Shown piece after piece: positions 45,633 through 54,046 of a DNA stretch of 64,000 nucleotides. Numbering within the stretch: the stretch's first letter is position 1; each line of letters starts with the position of its first letter. The notes beneath the pieces are model-generated. The model saw only the letters and a program-made list of their open reading frames with translations. It had not been told where the DNA came from and did no database searches. Made by a program: the position numbers and the translations under genes. Origin of the DNA: Streptomyces griseochromogenes (lineage in GTDB: Bacteria; Actinomycetota; Actinomycetes; Streptomycetales; Streptomycetaceae); the NCBI RefSeq assembly GCF_001542625.1, contig NZ_CP016279.1, positions 1,612,001 to 1,676,000 of the forward strand, read 5' to 3'.

Positions 45633-46496
45633 CTACACCTCCGTCCGCAGCAGACGCAGATAGACGACGGAGAACAGGGAGCCGACGAGCAGCAGGAGCA
45701 GGGCGACGGCGGTGCCGTACCCGATCATGCTGTTCTGGAAGGCCTGTTCGTACATGAACAGCGGCAGGGTCTGGCTCTTGTCGCCGGGCCCGCCCCTGGT
45801 CATCACCCAGATCAGCCCGAACACGGAGAGCGTCTGCAGGGTGTTCAGCATGAGGTTGGTGCCGATCGACCGGCGGATCATCGGCAGGGTGATGTGCCAC
45901 AGCCGCCGCCACCCGCCCGCCCCGTCCACCTCGGCGGCCTCCGTGATCTCGCTCGGGATCTCGTCCAGCGCGGCGGAGTAGACGAGCATCGAGAACGCCG
46001 TACCGCGCCAGACGTTGGCGAAGGAGACGGCGAGGATGGGCAGGGTGAACAGCCAGTTCTGCCGCGGGAGATGGAGCCAGTGCAGGATGGCGTTCAGGGT
46101 CCCCTCACGCCGGAAGAACGCGTACAGCAGAAAGCCCGCGACGACCTCCGGCAGCACCCAGGCGGTGATCACGACCCCGCCCGTCAGGGTGCGCACGGGC
46201 TTGGAGGCGCGCTTCATCAGCGCCGCGAGGGCCAGCCCCAGCGTGTTCTGCCCGACCAGCGAGGACAGCACGGTGAACACCAGGGTCAGCCAGACGGCGT
46301 TCAGGAACGCGTCGTCCCGCAACGCCCTGCGGAAGTTGGCGAAGCCGACGAACGAGGAGTGCGCCTGGCCGGTGAGCTGCAGATCGGTGAAGGCGATGTA
46401 GACGCAGTAGGCGATGGGGCCGGCGAGGAAGAGGAGCAGCAGGACCAGGGCAGGGGCGACGGGCAGGGCCCTGCTGATCCGCCGGTGCGGCCTCAT
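45633..46496 (-). CDS. Sugar ABC transporter permease (MalF/MsmF type)
   Basis: A 287-residue CUT1 permease with six transmembrane segments, starting with a basic lead, then LPVAPALVLLLLFLAGPIAYC. The EAA loop is TEAAEVDGAGGWRRLWHITLPMI. Its ATG overlaps the stop of the binding-protein gene by four bases. It pairs with the MalG-type permease downstream to form the membrane pore of the importer. Confidence 0.9.
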   Translation of the reverse strand: MRPHRRISRALPVAPALVLLLLFLAGPIAYCVYIAFTDLQLTGQAHSSFVGFANFRRALRDDAFLNAVWLTLVFTVLSSLVGQNTLGLALAALMKRASKPVRTLTGGVVITAWVLPEVVAGFLLYAFFRREGTLNAILHWLHLPRQNWLFTLPILAVSFANVWRGTAFSMLVYSAALDEIPSEITEAAEVDGAGGWRRLWHITLPMIRRSIGTNLMLNTLQTLSVFGLIWVMTRGGPGDKSQTLPLFMYEQAFQNSMIGYGTAVALLLLLVGSLFSVVYLRLLRTEV

Positions 46497-47866
46497 TTCC
46501 GGATCACTTGGCCGTCGGTGACGTCCTTCAGTGTGGCGTCGTAGCCGCTCGCCGCCTTCTCGGCGGACTGATCACCGGTGGTCACTCCCTCCATGGCCTC
46601 CTGGACGGCGGTCGACACCTTCGGGTACGCGGGATAGGCGGGCCGGTAATGCGTGCTCGCGACCAGATCGGTGAAGAACTTGATGCCGGGCTGGGCGGTC
46701 GCGTACGCCGGGTCCTCCGCCACGTCCTCGCGTACGGAGATCCCGGAGTCGGCGACGTACCAGGCGCGGGCGTTGTCCTTCGTCTGCAGGGTCCTGACGA
46801 AGTCGAAGGCGAGGTCGGGATGGGCCGCCTTGGCCGGGACGGCCCAGGTCCAGCCGCCGGACATGCTCACCTTGCCGGGGGCCTGGCCGTGCTGGGTGGG
46901 CATGTAGGCCAGTCCGAGCCGCTTGGACCAGTCCTTCCACTCGTGCCCGCTGCCCGGCAGCCAGGCCTGCGGGAGCCAGGAGCCGTCGAGGTCGATGCCG
47001 AGCTTGCCCTGGGGGAGCAGCTCGCCGTTGACGGTGGTGGCGAAGTTGGGATCGAGGGCGTCGGAGACGTCGGGGCCGAGCTTCTCCTTGTACACGGTTT
47101 CGACGAACTTCAGCGAGTCCTCGAAGCCCTGGCTCCCGGCGATCCACTTCTTGCCGCCGCTGTCGTACAGGGGGTCCGACGTCCCGTCACCGGTGCCGTA
47201 CAGGAGCATTTCGAACCCCTGCATGGTGGCCCGCTCACCCGCCGGTTTGCCGGTGTAGACGTTGAGGGGGGTGACGCCCGGGACCCTCTTCTTGATGGTC
47301 CGGGCGGCGGCGAGGACGTCGTCCCAGGTTCTGGGCTGCCAGTCGGCGGGCAGGCCGGCCTTCGCGAAGACGCGCCTGTCGAACCACAGCCCCCGGGTGT
47401 CGGTGCCGTCCGGGACGCCGTACGTCTTCCCGTCCGCGCCCTTGGCGGAGTTCTTGGCGGTGCCGATGAACCGCTGCCAGTCCGGCCACTTGGCGAGGTA
47501 GGGGTCGAGGGGCTTCAAGTAGCCGCTCGTGATGTCCGAGTTGATGAGGAAGGTGTCCTCGTAGACCAGGTCCGGCGCGGTCCTCGGCGAGCGCAGCATC
47601 TGCTGCAGCTTGGTGTAGTACTCCGAGTCCGGTGCCTTGATCGGGACGAACTCCACCTTCTTGCCGGGGTACTTCTTCTCGAACTGCTTCTTGATGCCGG
47701 CGAGATAGGTGTCCATCACCTTGATGGAGTTGTCGGTCGACTGCTTGTAGGAGACCTTGAGGGTGTTCGGACTGCTGCCGGATCCGTTGCCGCAGGCGGT
47801 GAGGGCGGTGGCGGCGAGAGCGGCGGTGAGGAGGGTGGTGAGGGCGGCGGTGGGGCGCACGGGCAT
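46493..47866 (-). CDS. Sugar-binding lipoprotein of ABC importer
   Basis: A 457-residue extracellular solute-binding protein (SBP family 1). The signal is followed by a lipobox, TALTAC, with the lipidated Cys at about residue 25. The mature part shows NTLKVSYKQSTDNSIKVMD, then PDLVYEDTFLINSDITSGYLKPLDPYL and a C-terminal MSGGWTWAVPAKAAHPDLAFDF, typical of disaccharide/oligosaccharide binders. I use ATG 47866, which has AGGAGGT just upstream; a GTG at 47884 is in frame. A DasR-like operator lies 66-81 bases upstream of the ATG, so amino-sugar control is plausible. Confidence 0.9.
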   Translation of the reverse strand: MPVRPTAALTTLLTAALAATALTACGNGSGSSPNTLKVSYKQSTDNSIKVMDTYLAGIKKQFEKKYPGKKVEFVPIKAPDSEYYTKLQQMLRSPRTAPDLVYEDTFLINSDITSGYLKPLDPYLAKWPDWQRFIGTAKNSAKGADGKTYGVPDGTDTRGLWFDRRVFAKAGLPADWQPRTWDDVLAAARTIKKRVPGVTPLNVYTGKPAGERATMQGFEMLLYGTGDGTSDPLYDSGGKKWIAGSQGFEDSLKFVETVYKEKLGPDVSDALDPNFATTVNGELLPQGKLGIDLDGSWLPQAWLPGSGHEWKDWSKRLGLAYMPTQHGQAPGKVSMSGGWTWAVPAKAAHPDLAFDFVRTLQTKDNARAWYVADSGISVREDVAEDPAYATAQPGIKFFTDLVASTHYRPAYPAYPKVSTAVQEAMEGVTTGDQSAEKAASGYDATLKDVTDGQVIRK

Positions 47867-47931
47867 GACCTCCTGCGGGCGCACTTCTTGGTGGCGTGGC
47901 GTGGAGATGGCTGCCGAGTGAACGTAAGAGG

Positions 47932-47947
47932 AGTGGTCTAGTCAGGT
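47932..47947. promoter_or_regulatory. Candidate DasR-responsive element (dre)
   Basis: AGTGGTCTAGTCAGGT matches the GntR/DasR consensus ASTGGTCTAGACCAST at 13 of 16 positions, with the first ten all matching. It lies 66-81 bases upstream of the sugar-binding lipoprotein start, where repressor sites are usual. DasR is the N-acetylglucosamine-6-phosphate-sensing regulator of Streptomyces. The second half-site is poor, so this may be a weak site or chance. Confidence 0.45.
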
Positions 47948-48410
47948 CAATGCGTGTGCGACAGATCGGGCCTCGGCGCGAGCCCGGGGCCGGACTCGGC
48001 GAGCTGGTAGTACTCGTCGTCGAGGAGGGGCTGAGCCAGGCCGTTGGAGAGTGCGAAACAGCCGTCGGCGACCAGGTCTATGCGGCACCGAGGTCCAAAC
48101 GGAATTCCGGCTGAGCCGCCCGCCGGTATGCGAGCGTGGCGATCCGGTGTGCCTGCACATGGTCCGGGTGTCCGTAACCACCGGTGGGATCGTATGTGAC
48201 CAGCGCCTCGGGGCGGATCTCCCGTATGACGCCCACGAGATGTGTCGCGGCCTCTTCGACGTCGGCCCGGCAGAGGGCCTTCGGATGCCGGCCCGCGGCC
48301 GAACCCGTCATTCCCGAGTCGCGATAACGTCCTGAGCCGCCCAGGAACCTGTGGTCTCGCACGCCCAGTTCGTCCATGGCGGCGGCGAGTTCATGTGTCA
48401 TACGCTTCAT
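47947..48410 (-). pseudogene. Decayed MshB/PIG-L-type deacetylase remnant
   Basis: Two stretches in different frames resemble MshB, the GlcNAc-inositol deacetylase of mycothiol synthesis. The first (48078-48410) reads [15 protein letters not shown], then [20 protein letters not shown] and [16 protein letters not shown], and stops after FRLDLGAA. The second, in another frame up to TGA at 47947-47949, reads DGCFALSNGLAQPLLDDEYY, an MshB-like C-terminus. The N-terminal third with the AHPDDE metal motif is missing, and the segment between the two pieces is deleted or frameshifted. A working mshB must be elsewhere. The remnant marks the left edge of the accessory locus. Confidence 0.75.
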
Positions 48411-48454
48411 AAACCCCTGCTCCTCCGGGGTAGGTGTGCGGGTAGATTTCGCTG

Positions 48455-49093
48455 GTGTTTGACTATCTCTCGCGGACTCTCGCCGCCTACGAGCACAGCC
48501 CCCTCAAGTACGAGACGGCCACGCGGGGCATGATTCCGGACAGGGAACTCGACCGGTTCACCTCGATGCTGCCGGAAGAGACGGGACCCGTTCTGGACGC
48601 CGGGTGTGCTTTCGGCCGTGACACGGCTCTCCTTGCCGACCGGGGTGTGACGGTGATCGGCATCGACCTCAGCGACTCCTTTCTCTCCCGGGCCCGTGAA
48701 CTGCATCCGCGACTCGACTTCCGGCGCATGGATGTGTGCGCACTGGACTTCCCCGGGCGGAGCTTCGCAGGCGTCTGGTGCCAGGCGACGCTTCTCCACC
48801 TCAGGGACGACCATGTGCGGGTGGCCCTGTCCGAGTTCCATCGCGTGCTCCGGCCCGGCGGAGCCCTCTTCGTCAGCTTCAAGGAGGGCGAGGGAGAGGA
48901 GGAATTCGTGGAGTCCTTCAGCGCGGACGCGGCCCGGTTCTTCCGCTACCAGACAGCCGACCGGGTCCACGGCCTGCTGGCCGATGCCGGGTTCGTCCGG
49001 CCCGTGGTCCGCGCGGTCAACGAACGCGAGCGGTACGGCGAGGGCCATCGCGATCTCACCTGGCTGACGGCCTACGCGCACAAGACCTCCTGA
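48455..49093 (+). CDS. Class I SAM-dependent methyltransferase
   Basis: A 212-residue Methyltransf_11/25-type enzyme: motif [20 protein letters not shown], motif [19 protein letters not shown] and post-[32 protein letters not shown]. It starts with GTG 48455, close to the truncated end of the MshB remnant, and converges on the leftward biosynthetic operon (stop to stop 26 bases). The methyl acceptor is unknown. It may belong to the accessory locus as a tailoring enzyme or simply flank it. Confidence 0.8.
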   Translation: MFDYLSRTLAAYEHSPLKYETATRGMIPDRELDRFTSMLPEETGPVLDAGCAFGRDTALLADRGVTVIGIDLSDSFLSRARELHPRLDFRRMDVCALDFPGRSFAGVWCQATLLHLRDDHVRVALSEFHRVLRPGGALFVSFKEGEGEEEFVESFSADAARFFRYQTADRVHGLLADAGFVRPVVRAVNERERYGEGHRDLTWLTAYAHKTS

Positions 49094-49118
49094 CCGCCTC
49101 TCGGGGCCGCCGTCGTAC

Positions 49119-50132
49119 TCAGCCCCCGGGGGAGTGCCCGACGGGCGCGAGTTCTCCTCCGGCGACGGCCGCCAGCCGGGCCACCCGGTCGGCGGCCAGC
49201 GCGGCTTCCCGCGCGTCGAGGCCGGTGAACGCCAGGCGCACCGATCCCTCCGCCGCGTCGAAGGCGGAACCCGGTCCCACCTTCAGTCCCTGTTCGGCGA
49301 ACCGGGCCGTCACGCATTCCTCGGAGGCACCCCGCCAGTGCAGCACCAGTGACATGCCTCCGCCCGTGAACCGCCATCCGAGCAGCTCACCGAGACGGCC
49401 GGTGAAGGCCCGCCGGGCCTCCAGCGTGGGTTCCACACACCCCTGGCGCAGCGCGGCGAGCGTGCGCCCGTCCAGGAAGCCGGCCCAGGTCCGCTGCCAG
49501 ACGGTGGCGGGCCCGCCCGCGCGCAGGGGCGTCGGCAGCTCCTCGCCCTCCGGCATGACGGCCCAGCCGATGCGGCTGCCGCCACCGCACAGCTTGGCCA
49601 GCGATGTGACCGACCAGCAGCCGGCAGGCGGGTTCTCGGGAGGGGCGAACCATCGATAGACCTGGTTGACCACCACCTGGTGGCCTTCACCGGCCAACGC
49701 CGCCAGGGCCGCCCGCTCGGCGTCGTTCAGCGACCGCCCGTCCGGATTGCGCTGCGGGCTGGTCACCCACACCGTGACCGGTTCGGCGTGGCCGCGTGCC
49801 GCGCCGGGCAGCTCCTCCCAGAACACGGGACGTACCGCACAGGCTCCGGACAGGACCGTCTCGATGTCGGCGAAGCCGGGCCGCTCCACCAGCGTGGTGC
49901 GGGTACGCCCCGACCACGCACCGGCGAACTGGCGTACCCCGCCGGTGATCACCGTGCGCTCCGCCGGGGCGGCGAACAGCTCCTCCAGCGCCGCCCGCAG
50001 GGCCGGATCGCCCTGGGGCGGCGGCGTGTCCCAGCACCCCGGCCGGTTCAGCGAACGGTCGTGGGCCTCGGCGAACCGGCGGACCAGGCCCTGCGGCCAC
50101 GGGCGGGGCGGACCGGAGAGATCCAGCATCAT
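49119..50132 (-). CDS. PLP-dependent aminotransferase-like protein with altered active site
   Basis: A 337-residue fold-type I (class I/II aminotransferase-like) protein, short for the family. The PLP-binding Lys is K180 (SVTSLAKLCGGGSRIGWAVM), the phosphate/carboxylate Arg is R187, and the NP-G turn (QRNPDGRSL, N129) is kept. The Asp that normally contacts the pyridine nitrogen (D-x-x-Y) is Asn156 in VVVNQVYRWF. Loss of that Asp usually changes or abolishes transamination, so it could be a lyase-like or regulatory variant. It is the last gene of the ten-gene leftward operon and overlaps the preceding gene by four bases. Confidence 0.78.
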   Translation of the reverse strand: MMLDLSGPPRPWPQGLVRRFAEAHDRSLNRPGCWDTPPPQGDPALRAALEELFAAPAERTVITGGVRQFAGAWSGRTRTTLVERPGFADIETVLSGACAVRPVFWEELPGAARGHAEPVTVWVTSPQRNPDGRSLNDAERAALAALAGEGHQVVVNQVYRWFAPPENPPAGCWSVTSLAKLCGGGSRIGWAVMPEGEELPTPLRAGGPATVWQRTWAGFLDGRTLAALRQGCVEPTLEARRAFTGRLGELLGWRFTGGGMSLVLHWRGASEECVTARFAEQGLKVGPGSAFDAAEGSVRLAFTGLDAREAALAADRVARLAAVAGGELAPVGHSPGG

Positions 50133-51496
50133 GCGGAGGGCGCCGCGACCCGGCGGGCCCCGGAGATGAGCTGCTCGGGCAGCTCGTAGCCGACCGTCGC
50201 CAGGAAGGTCTCGTCCTCGATCCGGACGTACTGCCCCGACGGGACGTCGATCCGCTGAATGCCGGGGTCGATCCTCAGCGCCTTGGGACGCGCGGGCGCT
50301 GCCGCGGCTGTGCCGGGCCGGCCGGCGAGGAGGCCCTCGGCGATGTCCACGGGCACCAGACGGACACAGGTCCACGGGTTCAGGGCGAACGGAGCGGCGT
50401 CTTCCGGGCCCTGCCACGGCACCGCACCGAGCGCGAGCCGGTCCCGGTAGTAACCGTAGGCGTCGACGGCCTCCCGTACCGCGGAGACGAACCCGCCCCG
50501 CCGCCACCCCGTCCCGAAGGCGTGCACCGTGGTTCCCCGGCAGCGCCGGGTCCAGTCCGGCTCCCGCGGATCGGGCACCGGCTCCAGGGTCCGCACGGCG
50601 GGCATGCGGCACAGCCGCTCCTCCTGCGCCGCGGTCAGGGCCGTACCCGCCCGGAGCTGGTCCACGATGAAGCCGAAGAACCCTTCCAGACCGGCCCGGC
50701 GCAGCCGCGCGGCGAAGCGCGGGACGTCGAACTCCGCAAGGGTCAGCGCCATGAGGAGGTCGTTGGTGTCCTTGGCCGTCACGAAGTAGTCGCCGGCCGC
50801 GTTGTTCACCACACAGGCGAGGTTCTCCTCCGGGGCCAGCACCCGCAGCCCCGGATCCCCGGCGGGCAGGTGCGCGGTCAGGCCCAGCCGGCTGCTGTGC
50901 CGGACCGAGTAGTCGCCGAAGTGGATGTCCACGTTCAGCAGGTCGTCCGCGCCCTCCGGGACCACCAGCGGGAACTGGCCGTAGACGAGTTCCTCACTGG
51001 GGTCGTACTTGATCCAGGGGAGCTCCGCCTTCAGGTACTGGTAGCCGAACTCCCGGCGCAGCGCACGGACCAGCACACTCGCCTCGGCCCGGGTCCGGAC
51101 GAACACGTCCAGGTCGCTGAAGTCCCGGACACCCGGGTCGGAGTAGGTCACGCGGGCGCCCAGGCCCTTGATCGCGAAGAACTGGAGTCCCGCGTCACGG
51201 GCGATCCGGTCGAGCATGCCCAGATTGGCATCCAGCACCTTGTGCATGTGCCGGATGCTCTCGGCCTTCGGCCGCATCACCTCCATGCACTGCCGCACAC
51301 CCGGCTGGTCCTCGTACGGCGCCAGCCTGGACATCACGAGCGTGCGCATGCGCAGCGTCTCCAGGAAGCGGCCCGCCGCCTGGGCTCCCAACGACGCGAT
51401 GGCGGCCAGCGACCGCTCCATGGTGTACAGCGGTTGCAGGCTGGACAGGCTGCGCAAGGCCGCCAGATCGTCCAGGATGGATGACTCAAAGCCCAT
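50129..51496 (-). CDS. NTP_transf_5-type nucleotidyltransferase-like protein
   Basis: A 455-residue protein with the nucleotidyltransferase core FFAIKGLGARVTY (K110, G111), DFSDLDVFV (D128, D130) and a third acidic residue D190 (LLNVDIHFGDY). This is the NTP_transf_5 (PF14907) pattern, whose members occur in lasso-peptide and other RiPP clusters. The N-terminal 90 residues are helical, and the C-terminal 150 are of unknown fold. I use ATG 51496. It presumably transfers a nucleotidyl group to a cluster intermediate (inference). It overlaps the CYTH gene by 11 bases and the PLP gene by four. Confidence 0.8.
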   Translation of the reverse strand: MGFESSILDDLAALRSLSSLQPLYTMERSLAAIASLGAQAAGRFLETLRMRTLVMSRLAPYEDQPGVRQCMEVMRPKAESIRHMHKVLDANLGMLDRIARDAGLQFFAIKGLGARVTYSDPGVRDFSDLDVFVRTRAEASVLVRALRREFGYQYLKAELPWIKYDPSEELVYGQFPLVVPEGADDLLNVDIHFGDYSVRHSSRLGLTAHLPAGDPGLRVLAPEENLACVVNNAAGDYFVTAKDTNDLLMALTLAEFDVPRFAARLRRAGLEGFFGFIVDQLRAGTALTAAQEERLCRMPAVRTLEPVPDPREPDWTRRCRGTTVHAFGTGWRRGGFVSAVREAVDAYGYYRDRLALGAVPWQGPEDAAPFALNPWTCVRLVPVDIAEGLLAGRPGTAAAAPARPKALRIDPGIQRIDVPSGQYVRIEDETFLATVGYELPEQLISGARRVAAPSA

Positions 51497-51986
51497 GATG
51501 GTGTGTCCTCGTCGTCTTCTCGTGCCGGGGCGTTCCGTGTGCGGCCAGCGACTGGTTGAGGTAAGCGGCCACTCCGGTGACTTCCTCGCCCAGCCAGGCG
51601 GGCGGCGCGTACCGCCGCGCGTGTTCGGCGGTGGGGAACTCGACCTCGGCGGTGCACAGGCCGCTGAGCGCACCGCCGTACACGTCGACGACGACCGTGT
51701 GCGGCCCGTCCGGGATCCGGTAGCGGTCCTTGGTGAGCCGCGCCGCCTCGGTCGCGGGCCACAGCGCGTCGAACTCCTCGGCGCTGATCTCCCGCTCCAC
51801 CTCCACCCGTGTGAGGCCGAGTCCGTGTTTGACCGTCAGGGTGTGCCGGCCGGAGGCCCGTCGCACCCGTACCTCGGTGCCGTCCTCGGTGATGGCGGCG
51901 TACCCCTGCTGGACGCGTTGCGCGGTCGCGCTCGCGGGCGGCACGAAGCCGTGAACGAGGAACTTCCGCTCAATCTCGTAGATCAT
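51486..51986 (-). CDS. CYTH-domain protein (triphosphate tunnel fold)
   Basis: A 166-residue CYTH protein with the signature ExExK at E4-E6-K8 (IYEIERKFLV), RVRRASGRHTLTVKHG and VEVEREISAEEFDALWP; the core ends EEVTGVAAYLNQSLA. These proteins bind triphosphorylated substrates inside a beta barrel and act as triphosphatases or adenylate/thiamine-triphosphate enzymes. Its presence among phosphoryl- and nucleotidyl-transfer genes suggests it handles a polyphosphorylated or nucleotide intermediate or by-product, which is inference. It overlaps the HAD gene by 17 bases. Confidence 0.88.
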   Translation of the reverse strand: MIYEIERKFLVHGFVPPASATAQRVQQGYAAITEDGTEVRVRRASGRHTLTVKHGLGLTRVEVEREISAEEFDALWPATEAARLTKDRYRIPDGPHTVVVDVYGGALSGLCTAEVEFPTAEHARRYAPPAWLGEEVTGVAAYLNQSLAAHGTPRHEKTTRTHHHGL

Positions 51987-52680
51987 CGTCGCTCCTTGTG
52001 CCGGCGCCGGCCCCGGCCAGCAGCCGGGGCAGCTCCCGCATGTCGTCGAACACCACGGCGCCCGCCTGCCGCAGGCGCTCCGGTGGCGTCAGCCCGCCGC
52101 CGTATCCGAAGCAGCGCATTCCGGCGGCACGGGCCGCCTGCACCCCGAAACCGCTGTCCTCCACCACGGCGCAGGCTTCGGGCGCCACTCCCACCCGCGC
52201 CGCCGCGTGCAGGAACAGGTCCGGCGCAGGCTTGCCCCGGGACACGTCGCCGGCGCTGAAGACACGGCCCGCGAAGCGCTCGTACAGACCCACGTGGCGC
52301 AGCGAGTGGCGCAGTTTGGCGTGGGTGCCGCTGGATGCCACACAGATGGGCAGCCGAAGCCGGTCGAGGGCCTCGACCACTCCGTCCACCGGGCGCAGTC
52401 CGGTCTCGAAGGCGTCCCTCAACCGGCGGTGGAACTCCTCGTCCCACGCGGTCGCGGTGGCCTCCCCGAGCCGGTCGGCGATGATGGTCCTGATCGACGC
52501 CGCCGACTTCCCCATGAAGAGGTCCACGACCTCCGACGGACCGAGGGGCCAGCCGAACTCGGCGCCGAGCCGGGTGTGGATCCGGACCGCGATGCGCTCA
52601 CTGTCGACCAGCACCCCGTCGCAGTCGAAGATGACCAGTTCGACGGGGACGGGCACCGGGTGGTGTCGTTCCTTGTCCAT
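51970..52680 (-). CDS. HAD-family phosphatase / beta-phosphoglucomutase-like hydrolase
   Basis: A 236-residue HAD protein: motif I FDCDGVLVDS (nucleophile D19, acid/base D21), motif II CVASSGTH, motif III RGKPAPD and motif IV VEDSGFG, with a four-helix cap. The cap and length fit small-phosphate-ester phosphatases (beta-PGM/GPP type). The ATG at 52680 lies two bases after the cupin stop. It probably removes a phosphate from an intermediate of the cluster. No residue pattern identifies the substrate. Confidence 0.88.
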   Translation of the reverse strand: MDKERHHPVPVPVELVIFDCDGVLVDSERIAVRIHTRLGAEFGWPLGPSEVVDLFMGKSAASIRTIIADRLGEATATAWDEEFHRRLRDAFETGLRPVDGVVEALDRLRLPICVASSGTHAKLRHSLRHVGLYERFAGRVFSAGDVSRGKPAPDLFLHAAARVGVAPEACAVVEDSGFGVQAARAAGMRCFGYGGGLTPPERLRQAGAVVFDDMRELPRLLAGAGAGTRSDDDLRD

Positions 52681-52682
52681 GG

Positions 52683-53339
52683 TCAGCGGATGACGCCCTG
52701 ACGCACGAGCAGGTCGCGGATGCCGGTGACCTTCTCCGCGCCGAGCCGGCGCCGGGCGATCTCCGCCTCGTCCTCGACCTGGTGTCCGTACTGCCACCAG
52801 GCGTCGCCCGTCTCGTTGTTCATCACCACGAATCGGTCCTTGGCCGCCGGACCGCGGACGATCAGCGACGTGGTGTCCGGCACCGCGGCGACCGAGTGCA
52901 CCAGGGTGTGACGGATCACGTAGCCGGTGCCGGGCGTCTCGTCCCGCACCAGACAGGGCCGGCCGATCTTGGTGTGGGTGGTCAGGTCCTCGTAGTCCCC
53001 GTAGAGATAGTGGCGGTAGCTGCCTGCCAGCACCCGGTTGCCGAAGGTCCAGCGGTGGTTGTGCGGGCGGTCGAACTCCCGCTGCCGGAAGACGTGGAGC
53101 CGCACCCGTACGCCGCTCGCCGCGTCGTTGACCAGGACCACCCGGTCCAGTTCCTGCAGCCGCTCGCTCTGCACCAGCAGCTCGGGCGTCGCCAGCACCT
53201 GGTCGAAGGCGGCGCTGAGCCACTCGGACGTGGCCAGCTCGTCCAGCAGTCCCGAGAGCTGGTCGTGCAGGACCGCGAGATCCTCCCAGTCGAGTTTGGC
53301 CAGCCGGGCCGGATCAATCAGTTCGTTGCCTGCGGTCAT
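52683..53339 (-). CDS. Cupin-like putative metalloenzyme
   Basis: A 218-residue protein whose centre looks like a cupin: REFDRPHNHRWTFGNRVLAG gives the H93-x-H95 metal motif, and RHTLVHSV gives H148 for the second motif. The first 60 residues are helical. It resembles the uncharacterised cupins found in natural-product operons, which may be Fe(II) dioxygenases, epimerases or binding proteins. Its start overlaps the MOSC stop by four bases (ATGA). It is the sixth gene of the leftward operon. No specific reaction can be assigned. Confidence 0.7.
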   Translation of the reverse strand: MTAGNELIDPARLAKLDWEDLAVLHDQLSGLLDELATSEWLSAAFDQVLATPELLVQSERLQELDRVVLVNDAASGVRVRLHVFRQREFDRPHNHRWTFGNRVLAGSYRHYLYGDYEDLTTHTKIGRPCLVRDETPGTGYVIRHTLVHSVAAVPDTTSLIVRGPAAKDRFVVMNNETGDAWWQYGHQVEDEAEIARRRLGAEKVTGIRDLLVRQGVIR

Positions 53340-54046
53340 GCGATCTCCTCCACTCTCTCCGCGGCCGTCGCGCGGGGGTCGCCTTGTTCGTGCACGCGGT
53401 GCGTCCGCCGTTGCAGTTCGATCCAGTCCCGCGCCTTCTGCTGGATCTTGGGGAGCATCTCGGGGGCCTCCAGCATCCGGGGCAGCAGCTCGCGCTCCGT
53501 GGTGATGGCCCGGAGCATCAGATTCACCGTGATGCCGTGCCCCGGCCGCTTGATCACCTCGATGGCCTCACCGGGTGACACGGCCCCCTCGGTGAGGACC
53601 CGTAGGTAGGCACCCGGAGCGCCGTGTGCGATGAACCGTTTCACCAGGTCGGGGACGTCCCAGAAGCCGGCGAAGACCCGGCAGGGCTTGCGCGGGCGGA
53701 TCACCTCGAACACGGCTTCCCCGATCCGCCACTGTTCGCCGATCTCGGCGCCGGTGATGTCGATGCCGACGGTGGAGAAGTTCTCGCCGAAGTTTCCGGG
53801 GCCGACGGTCCGGCCCAGCTCCTTCTCCCAGAAGACCGCGTCCTCGCGCGCGAACGCGTACACCGCCTTGTCGACACCGCCGTGGGCCTTCGTGTTGACG
53901 ATCAGATCCCCGTCCAGGCCCGTCGCCCGAGCCCACACGGGACCCGGCACCGGCCGCTTGTCGATGCCGCTGCGCCCGTTGGAGGTCCAGGGTCCGGTGC
54001 GCTCCACGCCGAGGTTGACGGTGAGCAGCCGGGCCTGGCCCGTCAT
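53336..54046 (-). CDS. MOSC-domain protein, YiiM-like
   Basis: A 236-residue MOSC protein with the core DGDLIVNTKAHGGVDKAVYA, FGENFSTVGIDI and the Mo-cofactor-binding Cys C122 (IRPRKPCRVF), plus a C-terminal 3-alpha extension as in YiiM. YiiM proteins are molybdoenzymes that reduce N-hydroxylated compounds such as 6-hydroxylaminopurine. In an operon headed by an AurF-like N-oxygenase, such a reductase could trim over-oxidised nitrogen or protect the producer (inference). It overlaps the NDK-like gene before it and the cupin gene after it by four bases each. Confidence 0.87.
   Translation of the reverse strand: MTGQARLLTVNLGVERTGPWTSNGRSGIDKRPVPGPVWARATGLDGDLIVNTKAHGGVDKAVYAFAREDAVFWEKELGRTVGPGNFGENFSTVGIDITGAEIGEQWRIGEAVFEVIRPRKPCRVFAGFWDVPDLVKRFIAHGAPGAYLRVLTEGAVSPGEAIEVIKRPGHGITVNLMLRAITTERELLPRMLEAPEMLPKIQQKARDWIELQRRTHRVHEQGDPRATAAERVEEIA

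Noticed and set aside
47947..48410. Functional mshB
   Set aside because: The N-terminal metal-binding part is absent and the C-terminal part is in another frame, so it cannot be a working deacetylase.
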